From Alphaproteobacteria bacterium HGW-Alphaproteobacteria-4 (GTDB lineage Bacteria > Pseudomonadota > Alphaproteobacteria > Rhodobacterales > Rhodobacteraceae), in contig PHEE01000014.1 of the NCBI GenBank assembly GCA_002842855.1, positions 1-64,000 of the forward strand: a DNA stretch of 64,000 nt, written 5' to 3'. The notes beneath the pieces were generated by a model. The model saw nothing but the letters and a program-made list of their open reading frames with translations. It was not told where the DNA came from and searched no databases. The position numbers and the translations under genes are program-made. Positions 8,793 to 17,161 of the stretch are shown here, piece after piece. Each line of letters starts with the position of its first letter. Positions within the stretch are counted from its first letter, which is position 1.

Positions 8793-10013
8793 ATGTCAAG
8801 CATTCTGACGAACACCAGCGCCATGGTTGCGCTGCAAACCCTGAAGGGTATCAACTCGGGCCTTGCCAAGACCCAGGCCGAAATTTCGACCGGCAAATCG
8901 GTGGCTTCCGCCAAGGATAACGCCGCCGTCTGGGCAATCTCCAAAGTCATGGAGTCGGATGTGCAAGGTTTCAAAGGAATCTCCGACAGTCTCGCGCTGG
9001 GCGAATCGACCGTTGCCGTGGCCCGCAAGGCTTCGGAAACCATCACCGACTTGCTGACCAAGATGAAAGGCAAGATCGTTGCAGCACAGGAAGACAACGT
9101 TGACCGCGAAAAACTGCAAACCGACGTCGATGCGTTGGTCAAGCAGATCACATCTGTCGTTGGCGCGGCGCAGTTCAACGGCCTGAACCTGGTCGATGGC
9201 GCGATTTCAAGCGCTGACATCCTCGCCTCACTGGATCGAAATTCGTCGGGCACTGTTACCGCATCCTCGATCACGGTCACTGCCCAGAACCTTTCCACCG
9301 GCAGTTACGTGACCAACGACGTTTTCTCGGCTTCGACCGGGGGCACGATCTCGACTGACGCCGACACATTCGTTCTGGCGCTCGATCAGGGTGGCGGCTC
9401 GGATGACATTACCATCGCCGATGGCACCAACGCCTGGGCGGCCGGTGACAAGATTACCATGCGGATCGGCGACAAGACCGCGTCCTACACGGTTTCGACC
9501 AATGACGTTGCCAGCGGCGCCAACACTGTCGCCGACCTGATCGCGGTGGGCATGAAGAACTCGATTGATGCTTTGGGCATCAGCGGCCTGACGGTTGATT
9601 TTGACAGCGCCAATCCGGGGCAACTGGTCTTTACCAACGACGGCACCGCTGACCTGACCGTCAGCGGCCAATATGCCAACGCCTCGTCGGGCGGTCTTGG
9701 AGCTCTCGCCAGCATCGACGTTTCAAGCAGCGCTAACGCGACCACAGCGCTTGGCACGATCGAAACATTGATCGGCACGGCGGTTGACGCGGCAGCTTCC
9801 TTTGGTTCGGTTGAGGGTCGCATCGGGATTCAGGCTGAATTCATCTCGAATCTGTCCGACTCGATGAGGGCAGGGATCGGCGCACTGGTTGACGCCGACA
9901 TGGAAGAGGCCTCGGCCCGGCTGCAAGCGCTGCAAACGCAGCAACAGCTTGGTATTCAGGCGCTGTCGATTGCCAACCAGCAACCGCAGAACATCCTTGC
10001 GCTGTTCCGGTGA
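8793..10013 (+). CDS. fliC: Flagellin
   Basis: 406 residues. The conserved N-terminal D0/D1 region (MSSILTNTSAMVALQTLKGI, ... AEISTGKSVASAKDNAAVWAI, about 1-140) and C-terminal D1/D0 region (EEASARLQALQTQQQLGIQ, ending NILALFR, about 320-406) flank a variable Thr/Ser/Asp-rich middle that would be surface exposed. This is the filament subunit, exported by the type III apparatus encoded in the same cluster. The single flagellin gene is followed by a hairpin and then by flaF and flbT, its regulators. Confidence 0.97.
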   Translation: MSSILTNTSAMVALQTLKGINSGLAKTQAEISTGKSVASAKDNAAVWAISKVMESDVQGFKGISDSLALGESTVAVARKASETITDLLTKMKGKIVAAQEDNVDREKLQTDVDALVKQITSVVGAAQFNGLNLVDGAISSADILASLDRNSSGTVTASSITVTAQNLSTGSYVTNDVFSASTGGTISTDADTFVLALDQGGGSDDITIADGTNAWAAGDKITMRIGDKTASYTVSTNDVASGANTVADLIAVGMKNSIDALGISGLTVDFDSANPGQLVFTNDGTADLTVSGQYANASSGGLGALASIDVSSSANATTALGTIETLIGTAVDAAASFGSVEGRIGIQAEFISNLSDSMRAGIGALVDADMEEASARLQALQTQQQLGIQALSIANQQPQNILALFR

Positions 10014-10019
10014 CACCGC

Positions 10020-10046
10020 AGGGGGCGCCCAAAGTGGCGCCCCCAA
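10020..10046 (+). terminator. Hairpin after fliC
   Basis: GGGGGCGCC (10021-10029) pairs with GGCGCCCCC (10036-10044) around a 6-nt loop: a very stable 9-bp stem four bases or so past the fliC stop region. There is no U-run after it (AACCCC follows), so it may stabilise the flagellin mRNA 3' end or partially terminate before flaF. Confidence 0.55.
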
Positions 10047-10101
10047 CCCCACGCACGGCAAAGCCGTGATCTGAAGCACCAATGCACCGGAAGGATTTCC
10101 C

Positions 10102-10479
10102 GTGAACGCGACCACTTTGGCCAAAACGGCCTATTCCGCGCCTGGCCAGCCCACCCGCACCGCGCGCGGCACAGAATACGAGCTTTTTGCCCGCATCACG
10201 CACCGGCTCAAGGCAGCTGCGGCGCTTGGCGACGCGGGTTTCAGTACGCTCGCCCGCGCATTGCACGACAACCGCAAACTCTGGACCACACTTGCCGCTG
10301 ATGTTGCAGACCCTGGAAACCAACTTCCAGCACCCCTGCGCGCGCGCATATTCTACCTTGCAGAATTCACCACCCAGCATTCGCGAAAGGTATTGGCAGG
10401 CGGTTCGGGCGCCGAAGTGCTGGTCGACATCAACACCGCGATCATGCGTGGCCTCCGGCAGGAAGGAGGAGAGTCATGA
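10102..10479 (+). CDS. flaF: Flagellar biosynthesis regulator FlaF
   Basis: 125 residues with the FlaF family pattern: AYSAPGQPTRTARGTEYELFARITHRL near the N-terminus, then FSTLARALHDNRKLWTTLAADVADPGN and LAEFTTQHSRKVL. In Caulobacter FlaF is required for flagellin synthesis and works against FlbT. Its 3' end overlaps flbT by four bases (ATGA), so the pair is translationally coupled. Its position directly behind flagellin is the classic alphaproteobacterial order. Confidence 0.93.
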   Translation: MNATTLAKTAYSAPGQPTRTARGTEYELFARITHRLKAAAALGDAGFSTLARALHDNRKLWTTLAADVADPGNQLPAPLRARIFYLAEFTTQHSRKVLAGGSGAEVLVDINTAIMRGLRQEGGES

Positions 10480-10883
10480 CCGGTCTCGTGCTCAAACTCG
10501 CGCCAAAAGAGCGTGTGTTGATCAATGGAGCGGTGATCGAAAACGGCGAACGCCGATCACGCCTGGCCATCATGACGCCCAACGCCCATATTTTACGCCT
10601 GCGTGATGCGATCCACCCCGAAGAGGTCAACACGCCGGTCAGGCGCGTCTGCTACATCGCGCAACTCGTGCTCTCGGGGGACGCTGCATCTGACGAGGCG
10701 CACATGCAGCTTCTGCGCGGCATCGAGCAACTCAGCCAGGTGCTGACCGACCACGACAGTCGCGCACAACTCACGCTCGCCACCGCAGCGGTGCTCGACA
10801 ATCAGCACTACCAGGCGTTGAAGGCGCTGCGAAGCCTTTTGCCCCGTGAAGAGCGGCTGATGGCCGCCGCGGGCCACGCATGA
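10476..10883 (+). CDS. flbT: Flagellin mRNA regulator FlbT
   Basis: 135 residues: LVLKLAPKERVLINGAVIEN, then HILRLRDAIHPEEVNTPVRR and YYQALKALR-like KALRSLLPREERL, the FlbT family pattern. FlbT represses flagellin post-transcriptionally by binding its 5' leader and promoting mRNA decay. It overlaps flaF upstream and the DUF1217 gene downstream by four bases each. Confidence 0.93.
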   Translation: MTGLVLKLAPKERVLINGAVIENGERRSRLAIMTPNAHILRLRDAIHPEEVNTPVRRVCYIAQLVLSGDAASDEAHMQLLRGIEQLSQVLTDHDSRAQLTLATAAVLDNQHYQALKALRSLLPREERLMAAAGHA

Positions 10884-11701
10884 GCTTTTCGCCGGTCATC
10901 CCTTTCTCTGGCTACGCCGGGTGGAAGTTCCTTGGCCGGAGCATGCAAGCGCAACAGGCGGCTTTTGCCGCCTCTGCGACACATAAACGCGAAGAAGCCT
11001 ATTTCCGGCAGAAGATCGGCAGCATCAAGACCGCCGAAGATCTGGTGGCGGATCGGCGCCTGCTGAAGATTGCGCTTGGAGCCTTCGGTCTCGATACTGA
11101 CATTGGCAATCGCTTCTTCATTCGCAAGGTGCTTGAGGAAGGTACGCTCGATACCTCGGACCTTGCCAACAAGCTTTCCAACAAAAGCTATGCCGATTTC
11201 TCCCGCGCTTTCGGTTTTGGGGATTATGCGGTGCCGCGCACCGTGCTTTCGGATTTCCCCGACGAAATTCTTGCCGCCTATAGTCAGCGCCAGTTTGAGG
11301 CAGCCGTTGGTGTGGCCGACAACAGCATGCGGCTGGCGCTAAACGCACAGCGCGAACTTCCAAAGCTCGCCGCAAAAACCAGCAGCGAAATGACCAAATG
11401 GTTCACTGTGATCGGGTCCAAGCCACTTGCCGAGGTGGTGCGCACAGCCTTTGGCCTGCCGGCGAGCTTCAGCGCGTCGAATGTCGACGCCCAGGTTGCC
11501 AACCTGCGCCGCAAGTCTGAGGCGATGTTCGGCAGTTCGGACCCCAAGGTTTTCAGCGACCCTGCGAACATGGATAAGTTGGTGAAGATGTACCTGCTTC
11601 GCGCACAGTCTTTGGGCAGTTCCGCCACGCCACAATCAGCCGCGCTACAGTTGCTGCAATCGGCAGCATCCGCGCAGAGCGCGCTGTCGATCCGACTTTA
11701 G
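10880..11701 (+). CDS. DUF1217 family flagellar-cluster protein
   Basis: 273 residues: VIPFSGYAGWKFLGRSMQAQ at the N-terminus, then FRQKIGSIKTAEDLVADRRLL and DTDIGNRFFIRKVLEEG. These are features of DUF1217 proteins, found almost only in alphaproteobacterial flagellar gene clusters. There is no signal peptide or membrane segment. Function is not established; the repeated motif and location suggest an exported or axial accessory protein. It is coupled to flbT by an ATGA overlap, and its stop overlaps the convergent fliI stop (TTAG, 11698-11701). Confidence 0.8.
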   Translation: MSFSPVIPFSGYAGWKFLGRSMQAQQAAFAASATHKREEAYFRQKIGSIKTAEDLVADRRLLKIALGAFGLDTDIGNRFFIRKVLEEGTLDTSDLANKLSNKSYADFSRAFGFGDYAVPRTVLSDFPDEILAAYSQRQFEAAVGVADNSMRLALNAQRELPKLAAKTSSEMTKWFTVIGSKPLAEVVRTAFGLPASFSASNVDAQVANLRRKSEAMFGSSDPKVFSDPANMDKLVKMYLLRAQSLGSSATPQSAALQLLQSAASAQSALSIRL

Positions 11702-13029
11702 CCTGCAGGGGCGAGGCACTCGGCCAGGCGCACGAAACTCTCGGTTGAGGTGCCCGGCTCATCTTCCGCCAGAAACCCGTCGAGTGCAGTCCAGACCCGC
11801 AGGGCGGCATCGATCTGCGGGTCTGAACCCTCGGAATAAAGCCCCGCCTGAATCATCATTTCGGCTCGGTCATAGGCGCCCAAAAGCCGCCGCGCTCGGG
11901 TGATAAGGGCGTTTTCAGTCGCGGTCGCAGCCATAGGCAGTGACCGCGACACCGACCGAAGCAGATCGACCGCCGGAAAGCGGCCGCGCTCGGCGATAGA
12001 GCGATCGAGCACGATGTGGCCATCAAGCACCCCGCGCAGAATATCGGCAATCGGCTCTTCCATGTCGGAGCCGGCGACCAGAACCGAAAAGACAGCTGTA
12101 ATGTCACCAGAGCCCTCCAGCCCCGGCCCCGCGCGCTCGCCCAACGCCATGATCTGGTGTGCCGTTGATGGTGGATAGCCGCGCAAGCTCGGTGGCTCGC
12201 CACCGGCCAGCGCCACCTCACGGTGCGCCTCGGCGAAGCGCGTGACCGAATCGGCGAGGTAGAGGACATGACTGCCCCGATCGCGGAAATATTCGGCCAC
12301 GGCCATCGCCGCCCAAGCGCAACGTCGGCGCACCAGCGGTGAGAGGTCCGAGGTGGCAGCCACCACGACCGCGCGCGCCATGCCCTCGGGCCCGAGCACG
12401 CCCTCTACGAATTCGCGCAACTCGCGCCCGCGTTCGCCCACCAGCGCGATCACGACAACGTCGGCCGCGACACCGCGCGCGAGCTTGGCCAGTAGCGACG
12501 ACTTGCCGACACCGGACCCTGAAAACAGGCCGATGCGCTGGCCGCGGACCAGTGGCAAAACGGTATTGAAGGCACGGATGCCGGTTTCCAGCCGTTCGCC
12601 GAGGCGACGACGCTGCGCTGCCGGCGGCGGGCTCGCGCGCAGCGGCCGCTCTTGTTGACCGCGAAGGATGGGGCGGCCGTCGAGCGGCTGACCGAACGGG
12701 TCGATGATGCGGCCAATCCAGCTTGGGTCCGGGGCGATACCTGCCTGACCGACAAGCTCAACCCGGTCGCCAATGGCGATTCCATCGGCCGCGCCGTCTG
12801 CCAGAACGGCGACGTGCCCCGAATGCAGAGCCAGCACTTCGCCGCCAAGCAGCCGCGCGCCTTGCGTGTGCAGCGTCACCCGATCGCCCAATGCCGCGCG
12901 CGTCGATAGCCCGGTAACCAAGATGGTGCCGCCGCTGACGTCGCAAACCCGCCCGACCGGATGCGCCGGGCCCAGCCCCGCAATCTCGGCGCGCAACAGA
13001 TCGAATTCGGCGAATACCATTCTGGCCAC
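11698..13029 (-). CDS. fliI: Flagellum-specific ATP synthase FliI
   Basis: 443 residues. ATPase of the flagellar type III export apparatus, F1-beta-like. Walker A GLFSGSGVGKSSLL is at about 167-180; the Walker B region is VLYLADSVTRFAEA; the family-specific LRGYPPSTAH follows. It is transcribed alone on the minus strand, divergent from the rod operon; the shared gap carries a CtrA-like site. Its regulator FliH is encoded at 29246-29842. Confidence 0.96.
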   Translation of the reverse strand: MARMVFAEFDLLRAEIAGLGPAHPVGRVCDVSGGTILVTGLSTRAALGDRVTLHTQGARLLGGEVLALHSGHVAVLADGAADGIAIGDRVELVGQAGIAPDPSWIGRIIDPFGQPLDGRPILRGQQERPLRASPPPAAQRRRLGERLETGIRAFNTVLPLVRGQRIGLFSGSGVGKSSLLAKLARGVAADVVVIALVGERGRELREFVEGVLGPEGMARAVVVAATSDLSPLVRRRCAWAAMAVAEYFRDRGSHVLYLADSVTRFAEAHREVALAGGEPPSLRGYPPSTAHQIMALGERAGPGLEGSGDITAVFSVLVAGSDMEEPIADILRGVLDGHIVLDRSIAERGRFPAVDLLRSVSRSLPMAATATENALITRARRLLGAYDRAEMMIQAGLYSEGSDPQIDAALRVWTALDGFLAEDEPGTSTESFVRLAECLAPAG

Positions 13030-13055
13030 CCTTGTTCATGCAACGTTTTCTAAAT

Positions 13056-13080
13056 GATTCGCCCTTAAGCCTTGGTTTAT
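13056..13080. promoter_or_regulatory. CtrA-like half-site pair and GANTC between fliI and flgB
   Basis: TTAA (13065-13068), seven bases, then TTTA (13076-13079), against the CtrA consensus TTAA-N7-TTAA: one mismatch. A GATTC (CcrM) site is at 13056-13060. Distance fits a fliI promoter better (box 36-50 bp upstream of its ATG) than flgB (22-36 bp). Candidate only. Confidence 0.35.
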
Positions 13081-13100
13081 GGCTCGGAGGAGAAACCCCG

Positions 13101-13487
13101 ATGTTTGAAAAAGTTGCTATTCTGCAGATCGCACAGGCGATGGCCTCGCATGCCGCGCAGCGCCAGGGTGCCATTTCGCAGAACATCGCCAACGCCGATA
13201 CCCCCGGCTATGCCGCGCGGGATATCGCCCCCTTTGCCGAAGCTTATGCGGCCGCCACAGGCGCGGCGATGCGCGCCACCCGCCCCGAACATCTGGCGTC
13301 TGCGGGCGCTGCGCGCGCAGCAGTCTCGCTTCGCAGCGAAGCCGGCACCCCGTCGCCCAACGGCAATTCTGTTTCGCTCGAGGGCGAGATGGTGAAGGCG
13401 GTTGAGGTCAAGCGCCAGCACGACCTCGCGCTTGCCATCTACAAGACGTCGCTCGGCGTTCTGCGTAGTGGCCTCGGTCGCAGGTAG
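13101..13487 (+). CDS. flgB: Flagellar basal-body rod protein FlgB
   Basis: 128 residues, proximal rod subunit. The rod-protein signature QGAISQNIANADTPGYAARD is at about 28-47. I chose ATG 13101 because GGAGG lies 10-14 bases upstream (13087-13091) and the product starts MFEKVAILQIAQAM as in homologues; an upstream in-frame ATG at 13032 would add an atypical extension. First gene of the plus-strand rod operon flgB-flgC-fliE-fliQ-flgF-flgG-flgA-flgH. Confidence 0.94.
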   Translation: MFEKVAILQIAQAMASHAAQRQGAISQNIANADTPGYAARDIAPFAEAYAAATGAAMRATRPEHLASAGAARAAVSLRSEAGTPSPNGNSVSLEGEMVKAVEVKRQHDLALAIYKTSLGVLRSGLGRR

Positions 13488-13496
13488 GGGGCGAAT

Positions 13497-13889
13497 ATGG
13501 CCGATTTCATCAGCACTCTGGCACTTTCCGCCTCGGGCATGGCGGCGCAGGCGCAGCGGCTTCGCCATGTTTCAGAAAATATCGCCAACGCTGACACCCC
13601 CGGCTACCACCGCAAGACCGCCACCTTTGAGGAGGTGATTGCAGCGGGACAACGCACCGGGCGGGTTGAACTTGGCCCCGTGAAACTCGACCGGAGCGAG
13701 CTGACGCGGATCTACGATCCCGGGCACCCGCTGGCCGATGAAGGCGGCTACTACGACGGCTCGAATGTCGATCTGGTGGTCGAAATCGCTGACGCGCGCG
13801 AAGCGCAACGCAGCTACGAGGCGAATCTCAGGATGTTCGATCAGGCACGGCAAATGTCGTCAGCACTGCTCGATCTCCTGCGCCGATGA
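13497..13889 (+). CDS. flgC: Flagellar basal-body rod protein FlgC
   Basis: 130 residues. N-terminal MADFISTLALSASGMAAQAQ and HVSENIANADTPGYHRK, plus the C-terminal REAQRSYEANLRMFDQARQM typical of FlgC. It is a proximal rod component, exported without cleavage. Ten bases separate it from flgB and sixteen from fliE. Confidence 0.96.
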   Translation: MADFISTLALSASGMAAQAQRLRHVSENIANADTPGYHRKTATFEEVIAAGQRTGRVELGPVKLDRSELTRIYDPGHPLADEGGYYDGSNVDLVVEIADAREAQRSYEANLRMFDQARQMSSALLDLLRR

Positions 13890-13905
13890 ATAGAGGAGGT
13901 CCAGA

Positions 13906-14199
13906 ATGGACGTGCGAACCTCTCTTGCCGCGCAAAGCTATGCCCAGGCCCGCCCCGCGACGGCGCCGCGTCCCGCCGCTGGCGGGTCTGGTCAGAGCAC
14001 GCTTGGAACCCTTGCGAACGACTTTGCATCGGTCTTGCGCGAGGGCGAAAACACCGCCCGCGCCGCGATGACCGGGGGCGCCGATCCGCATGCGCTGGTG
14101 CAGGCGCTGGCCGCCACAGAACTTGCTGTCGAAACAGCGGTTACGGTGCGTGACAGGGTTGTCGAAGCCTATCAGGAAATTCTGCGGATGCCGGTGTAG
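13906..14199 (+). CDS. fliE: Flagellar hook-basal body complex protein FliE
   Basis: 97 residues. FliE links the MS ring to the rod. The C-terminal half carries the family pattern: DPHALVQALAATELAVETAV and VRDRVVEAYQEILRMPV. The N-terminus is low complexity and Ala-rich. Two bases separate it from fliQ. Confidence 0.92.
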   Translation: MDVRTSLAAQSYAQARPATAPRPAAGGSGQSTLGTLANDFASVLREGENTARAAMTGGADPHALVQALAATELAVETAVTVRDRVVEAYQEILRMPV

Positions 14200-14201
14200 C
14201 G

Positions 14202-14468
14202 ATGGAGCAGGCGATGTTTTTCGACACGCTGCGCCAGGGGCTGTGGATCGCCGTGATGATAGCGGCGCCCATGCTGGCGGTTGCGTTGGTCGCCGGGGTC
14301 TCGATTGGTCTTTTTCAGGCGCTGACCTCCGTCCAGGAAATGACCCTGACCTTCGTACCCAAAGTGGGCGCAATGCTCGCCGTTTTCTGGGTTTCGATGT
14401 CATTCATGTCGGAGTCACTGGTGGCCTTTTTTCGGCTTCAGATCATTCCACTGATCGGGGGGGGCTGA
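14202..14468 (+). CDS. fliQ: Flagellar export gate protein FliQ
   Basis: 88 residues with two membrane helices (about 15-38 and 50-75). The FliQ signatures are LVAGVSIGLFQALTSVQEMT and LTFVPKVGAM. It forms the export gate core with FliP (30120-30839) and FliR (19104-19883). Here fliQ is separated from fliP and fliR and sits inside the rod operon, a common alphaproteobacterial arrangement. Confidence 0.95.
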   Translation: MEQAMFFDTLRQGLWIAVMIAAPMLAVALVAGVSIGLFQALTSVQEMTLTFVPKVGAMLAVFWVSMSFMSESLVAFFRLQIIPLIGGG

Positions 14469-14471
14469 GCT

Positions 14472-15188
14472 ATGGACAACGCAATTTACGCCACCCTCAC
14501 GCGTCAATCCGGCCTGATGCGCGAAATGCAGGCGGTTGCAAACAACATCGCCAATGTCTCGACCAATGGTTTCCGCAAGGAGGGCGTGATATTTTCCGAA
14601 CATGTGGTCGCATTGGGCGGCGCCGAGCCGTCGCTTTCGATGGCAGATGCGCTCGGGCGCGTGGTCAACCAGGCGCAGGGTCCCTTGGCACAGACTGGCG
14701 GCACATTCGACTTTGCCATTGAGGGCGAAGGGTTTTTTCTTGTCGATACACCGCAGGGCCAGCATCTGACCCGCGCCGGTAGCTTTACGCCATCGCCCGA
14801 AGGCGAGCTGCTCTCGCTTGAGGGGCACCGCCTGCTGGATGCGGGCGGCGCGCCGGTTTTTGTGCCTGCCGATGCACGCGGCGTCACGCTGGCACAAGAC
14901 GGCACGCTTTCGGCTGAGGGGCGGCCATTGGCCGAAATCGGGCTGTTCATGCCCACCGATCCGAACGGCCTTGTGCATGTCGGCGGCACCCGTTTCGCTG
15001 CTTACGCGGGGGTTGAACCGGTCGAGACCGCGGTGATGCTGCAGGGATTTCTGGAAGAATCCAATGTCGACCCGGTCTCTGAAATCGCCCGTATGATTAC
15101 AGTGCAGCGCGCCTACGAAATGGGCCAGACCTTCCTTGACCGCGAAGATGAACGCATCCGCGGCGTCATTTCAACCCTTTCCCGATAG
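14472..15188 (+). CDS. flgF: Flagellar basal-body rod protein FlgF
   Basis: 238 residues. N-terminal rod motif MQAVANNIANVSTNGFRKEG, a central FAIEGEGFFLVDTPQG segment, and C-terminal SEIARMITVQRAYEMGQTFL. These are the FlgE/F/G family elements, with the shorter length and sequence typical of FlgF. It is a proximal rod component between FlgC and FlgG and is followed by flgG after nine bases. Confidence 0.94.
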   Translation: MDNAIYATLTRQSGLMREMQAVANNIANVSTNGFRKEGVIFSEHVVALGGAEPSLSMADALGRVVNQAQGPLAQTGGTFDFAIEGEGFFLVDTPQGQHLTRAGSFTPSPEGELLSLEGHRLLDAGGAPVFVPADARGVTLAQDGTLSAEGRPLAEIGLFMPTDPNGLVHVGGTRFAAYAGVEPVETAVMLQGFLEESNVDPVSEIARMITVQRAYEMGQTFLDREDERIRGVISTLSR

Positions 15189-15197
15189 GAGGCTGCC

Positions 15198-15983
15198 ATG
15201 CGCGCCCTGCAAATTGCCGCGACCGGAATGAGCGCTCAGCAGATGCGGGTCGAGGTCATTTCGAACAACCTCGCCAACATGTCGACCACCGGCTACAACG
15301 CGCGCCGCGCCGAGTTTGCCGACCTGCATTATCAGCAACTTACCCGCCCTGGCACGATTACCGCGAATGATGGCACTGTGGTGCCGACCGGCGTGCAGAT
15401 GGGCCTTGGCGTGCGGCCCTCGGCGGTGACGGTCAACCTTGCGCAGGGCACGCTTTCCGCCTCGGGGGGGGATCTCGACATCGCCATTGATGGGGCGGGC
15501 TATCTGGAGGTCACGATGCCGTCAGGTGCCTCGGGGTACACCCGAGACGGCGCGCTCAAGCGTTCGCCCGATGGCGAAATCGTCACATCGGATGGCTATC
15601 CTGTTGCGCCCGGCATCACCATTCCCGCCGACGCGAGCACACTTGCAATCAACGCGGCCGGTGAGGTCTACGCCTATTTTGCCGATCGCATACAGCCCGA
15701 GCTTCTTGGCCAGTTCAGCTTGGCGAATTTCAGCAATGACAAGGGGCTGGAAGCGATCGGCTCAAACCTCTTTCTTGAAACCTCCGGCTCGGGCGCGCCG
15801 CAGATCTCGAACCCCGGCGAAGATGGTGTGGGCACCTTGCGCCAGGGCTATCTGGAGGAAAGTTCGGTCGATCCGGTGCGCGAAATCACTGAGTTGATCA
15901 AAGCGCAGCGTGGCTATGAGCTGAACGCCAAAGTCATAACCGCCGCCGATCAGATGCTCGCGGCAACCACACAGGTGCGCTGA
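15198..15983 (+). CDS. flgG: Distal rod protein FlgG
   Basis: 261 residues, the standard FlgG length. MRALQIAATGMSAQQMRVEV and ISNNLANMSTTGYNARRAEF at the N-terminus, GYLEVTMPSG and TRDGALKRSPDG centrally, and VREITELIKAQRGYELNAKV at the C-terminus. It is the distal rod subunit. Its stop overlaps the flgA start by one base (TGATG). Confidence 0.97.
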   Translation: MRALQIAATGMSAQQMRVEVISNNLANMSTTGYNARRAEFADLHYQQLTRPGTITANDGTVVPTGVQMGLGVRPSAVTVNLAQGTLSASGGDLDIAIDGAGYLEVTMPSGASGYTRDGALKRSPDGEIVTSDGYPVAPGITIPADASTLAINAAGEVYAYFADRIQPELLGQFSLANFSNDKGLEAIGSNLFLETSGSGAPQISNPGEDGVGTLRQGYLEESSVDPVREITELIKAQRGYELNAKVITAADQMLAATTQVR

Positions 15984-16420
15984 TGCTGGGTCGTGAATTC
16001 TGGGTTCTGACTTTGCTTTTCCTCGCACTCGCGGGGTCGGGCAGGGCCGAAACGGTTGTCGCCACGCGGACTCTTCGGGCCCAGACCGTAATCGGCGCCG
16101 AAGATGTGGCCCTTGCCGCCAGCACGGTCGCGGGCGCGTTGATCGCGCTCGATGAGGCGATCGGCCAGGAAACCCGCACCGCGATCTACGCGGGCCGCGC
16201 AATCCGCGTTGACGACATCGGACCTCCCGCCCTGATCGAGCGCAACCAGATCGTGTCGCTGGTCTACCGCCGTGGCCCGCTATCGATCCTGGCTGAGGGC
16301 CGGGCGCTGGGTCGCGGCGGTGTCGGCGACAGCGTGCGTGTCATCAACATTGCGTCGCGGGCAACCGTTACCGGGCTGGTTGCGCCTGATGGCACACTTA
16401 CCGTTTTTACCCATGAATGA
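15983..16420 (+). CDS. flgA: Flagellar P-ring assembly chaperone FlgA
   Basis: 145 residues with a Sec signal peptide (hydrophobic LTLLFLALAGSGRA, about 8-21). The SAF/FlgA domain begins at AETVVATRTLRAQTVIGAEDV and ends GRGGVGDSVRVINIASRATVTG. It chaperones FlgI for P-ring assembly in the periplasm. FlgI itself is not in this window. Short FlgA lacking the N-terminal extension is usual in alphaproteobacteria. Confidence 0.93.
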   Translation: MLGREFWVLTLLFLALAGSGRAETVVATRTLRAQTVIGAEDVALAASTVAGALIALDEAIGQETRTAIYAGRAIRVDDIGPPALIERNQIVSLVYRRGPLSILAEGRALGRGGVGDSVRVINIASRATVTGLVAPDGTLTVFTHE

Positions 16421-16427
16421 GGTTCTC

Positions 16428-17153
16428 ATGCGCTGCGCCCTGATGTTGATTTCGATCCTGCCCGTCGCCGCTTGCGGCAACCTTGAAGAGGTTGGCCGTG
16501 CCCCCGCGCTCAGCCCGATCGAGTCGAGTGACGAATTCCGCGCCATGACCACCGCGTCACTTCCCACGCATACTGAACGCGGCGCGCCGAACAGCGAGGC
16601 CTCGCTCTGGTCCGGGTCGCGCGGATCTCTACTGGGTGACCGACGTGCCAGTCGGGCGGGCGACATCATGACTGTAGTGATTGAAATTGATGACAAGGCA
16701 GAAATTTCGAACAGCTCCGGCCGATCCCGAAACGGAGCCCAATCAATGGGCATCTCAGCGCTGTTGGGGCTGCCAGAGCGGTTGAACGAGATCCTGCCAA
16801 ACGGAATCGACCTGAACCCGGCGGTTTCGACCGATTCGACATCGACTTTCAGCGGCAACGGCTCTGTCTCGCGCAAGGAAAAACTGACACTGCGCGTCGC
16901 GGTGACGGTCATCGAGCGCTTGCCAAACGGCGTACTGCGCATTCAGGGCAGTCAAGAGGTGCGGGTCAACTTCGAGTTGCGCGAGCTGATCGTTACCGGT
17001 TTCGTGCGTCCCGAAGACATCAGCCGCCAAAACGAGATTACCTATGACAAGATCGCCGGCGCGCGCATTTCCTATGGTGGTCGCGGCCAGATTAGCGATG
17101 TGCAGCAGCCCAGGTACGGACAACAGATCTCTGACATCATCCTGCCGTTCTGA
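16428..17153 (+). CDS. flgH: Flagellar L-ring lipoprotein FlgH
   Basis: 241 residues from ATG 16428. A lipoprotein signal MRCALMLISILPVAAC with lipobox cysteine at residue 16. The conserved body has SLWSGSRGSLLGDRRASRAG, GDIMTVVIEIDDKAEISN, and the end GRGQISDVQQPRYGQQISD. It forms the outer-membrane L ring. I prefer 16428 over ATG 16413 because the lipobox then sits at normal distance and GAGG is seven bases upstream. Confidence 0.95.
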   Translation: MRCALMLISILPVAACGNLEEVGRAPALSPIESSDEFRAMTTASLPTHTERGAPNSEASLWSGSRGSLLGDRRASRAGDIMTVVIEIDDKAEISNSSGRSRNGAQSMGISALLGLPERLNEILPNGIDLNPAVSTDSTSTFSGNGSVSRKEKLTLRVAVTVIERLPNGVLRIQGSQEVRVNFELRELIVTGFVRPEDISRQNEITYDKIAGARISYGGRGQISDVQQPRYGQQISDIILPF

Positions 17154-17161
17154 GGCGCACC

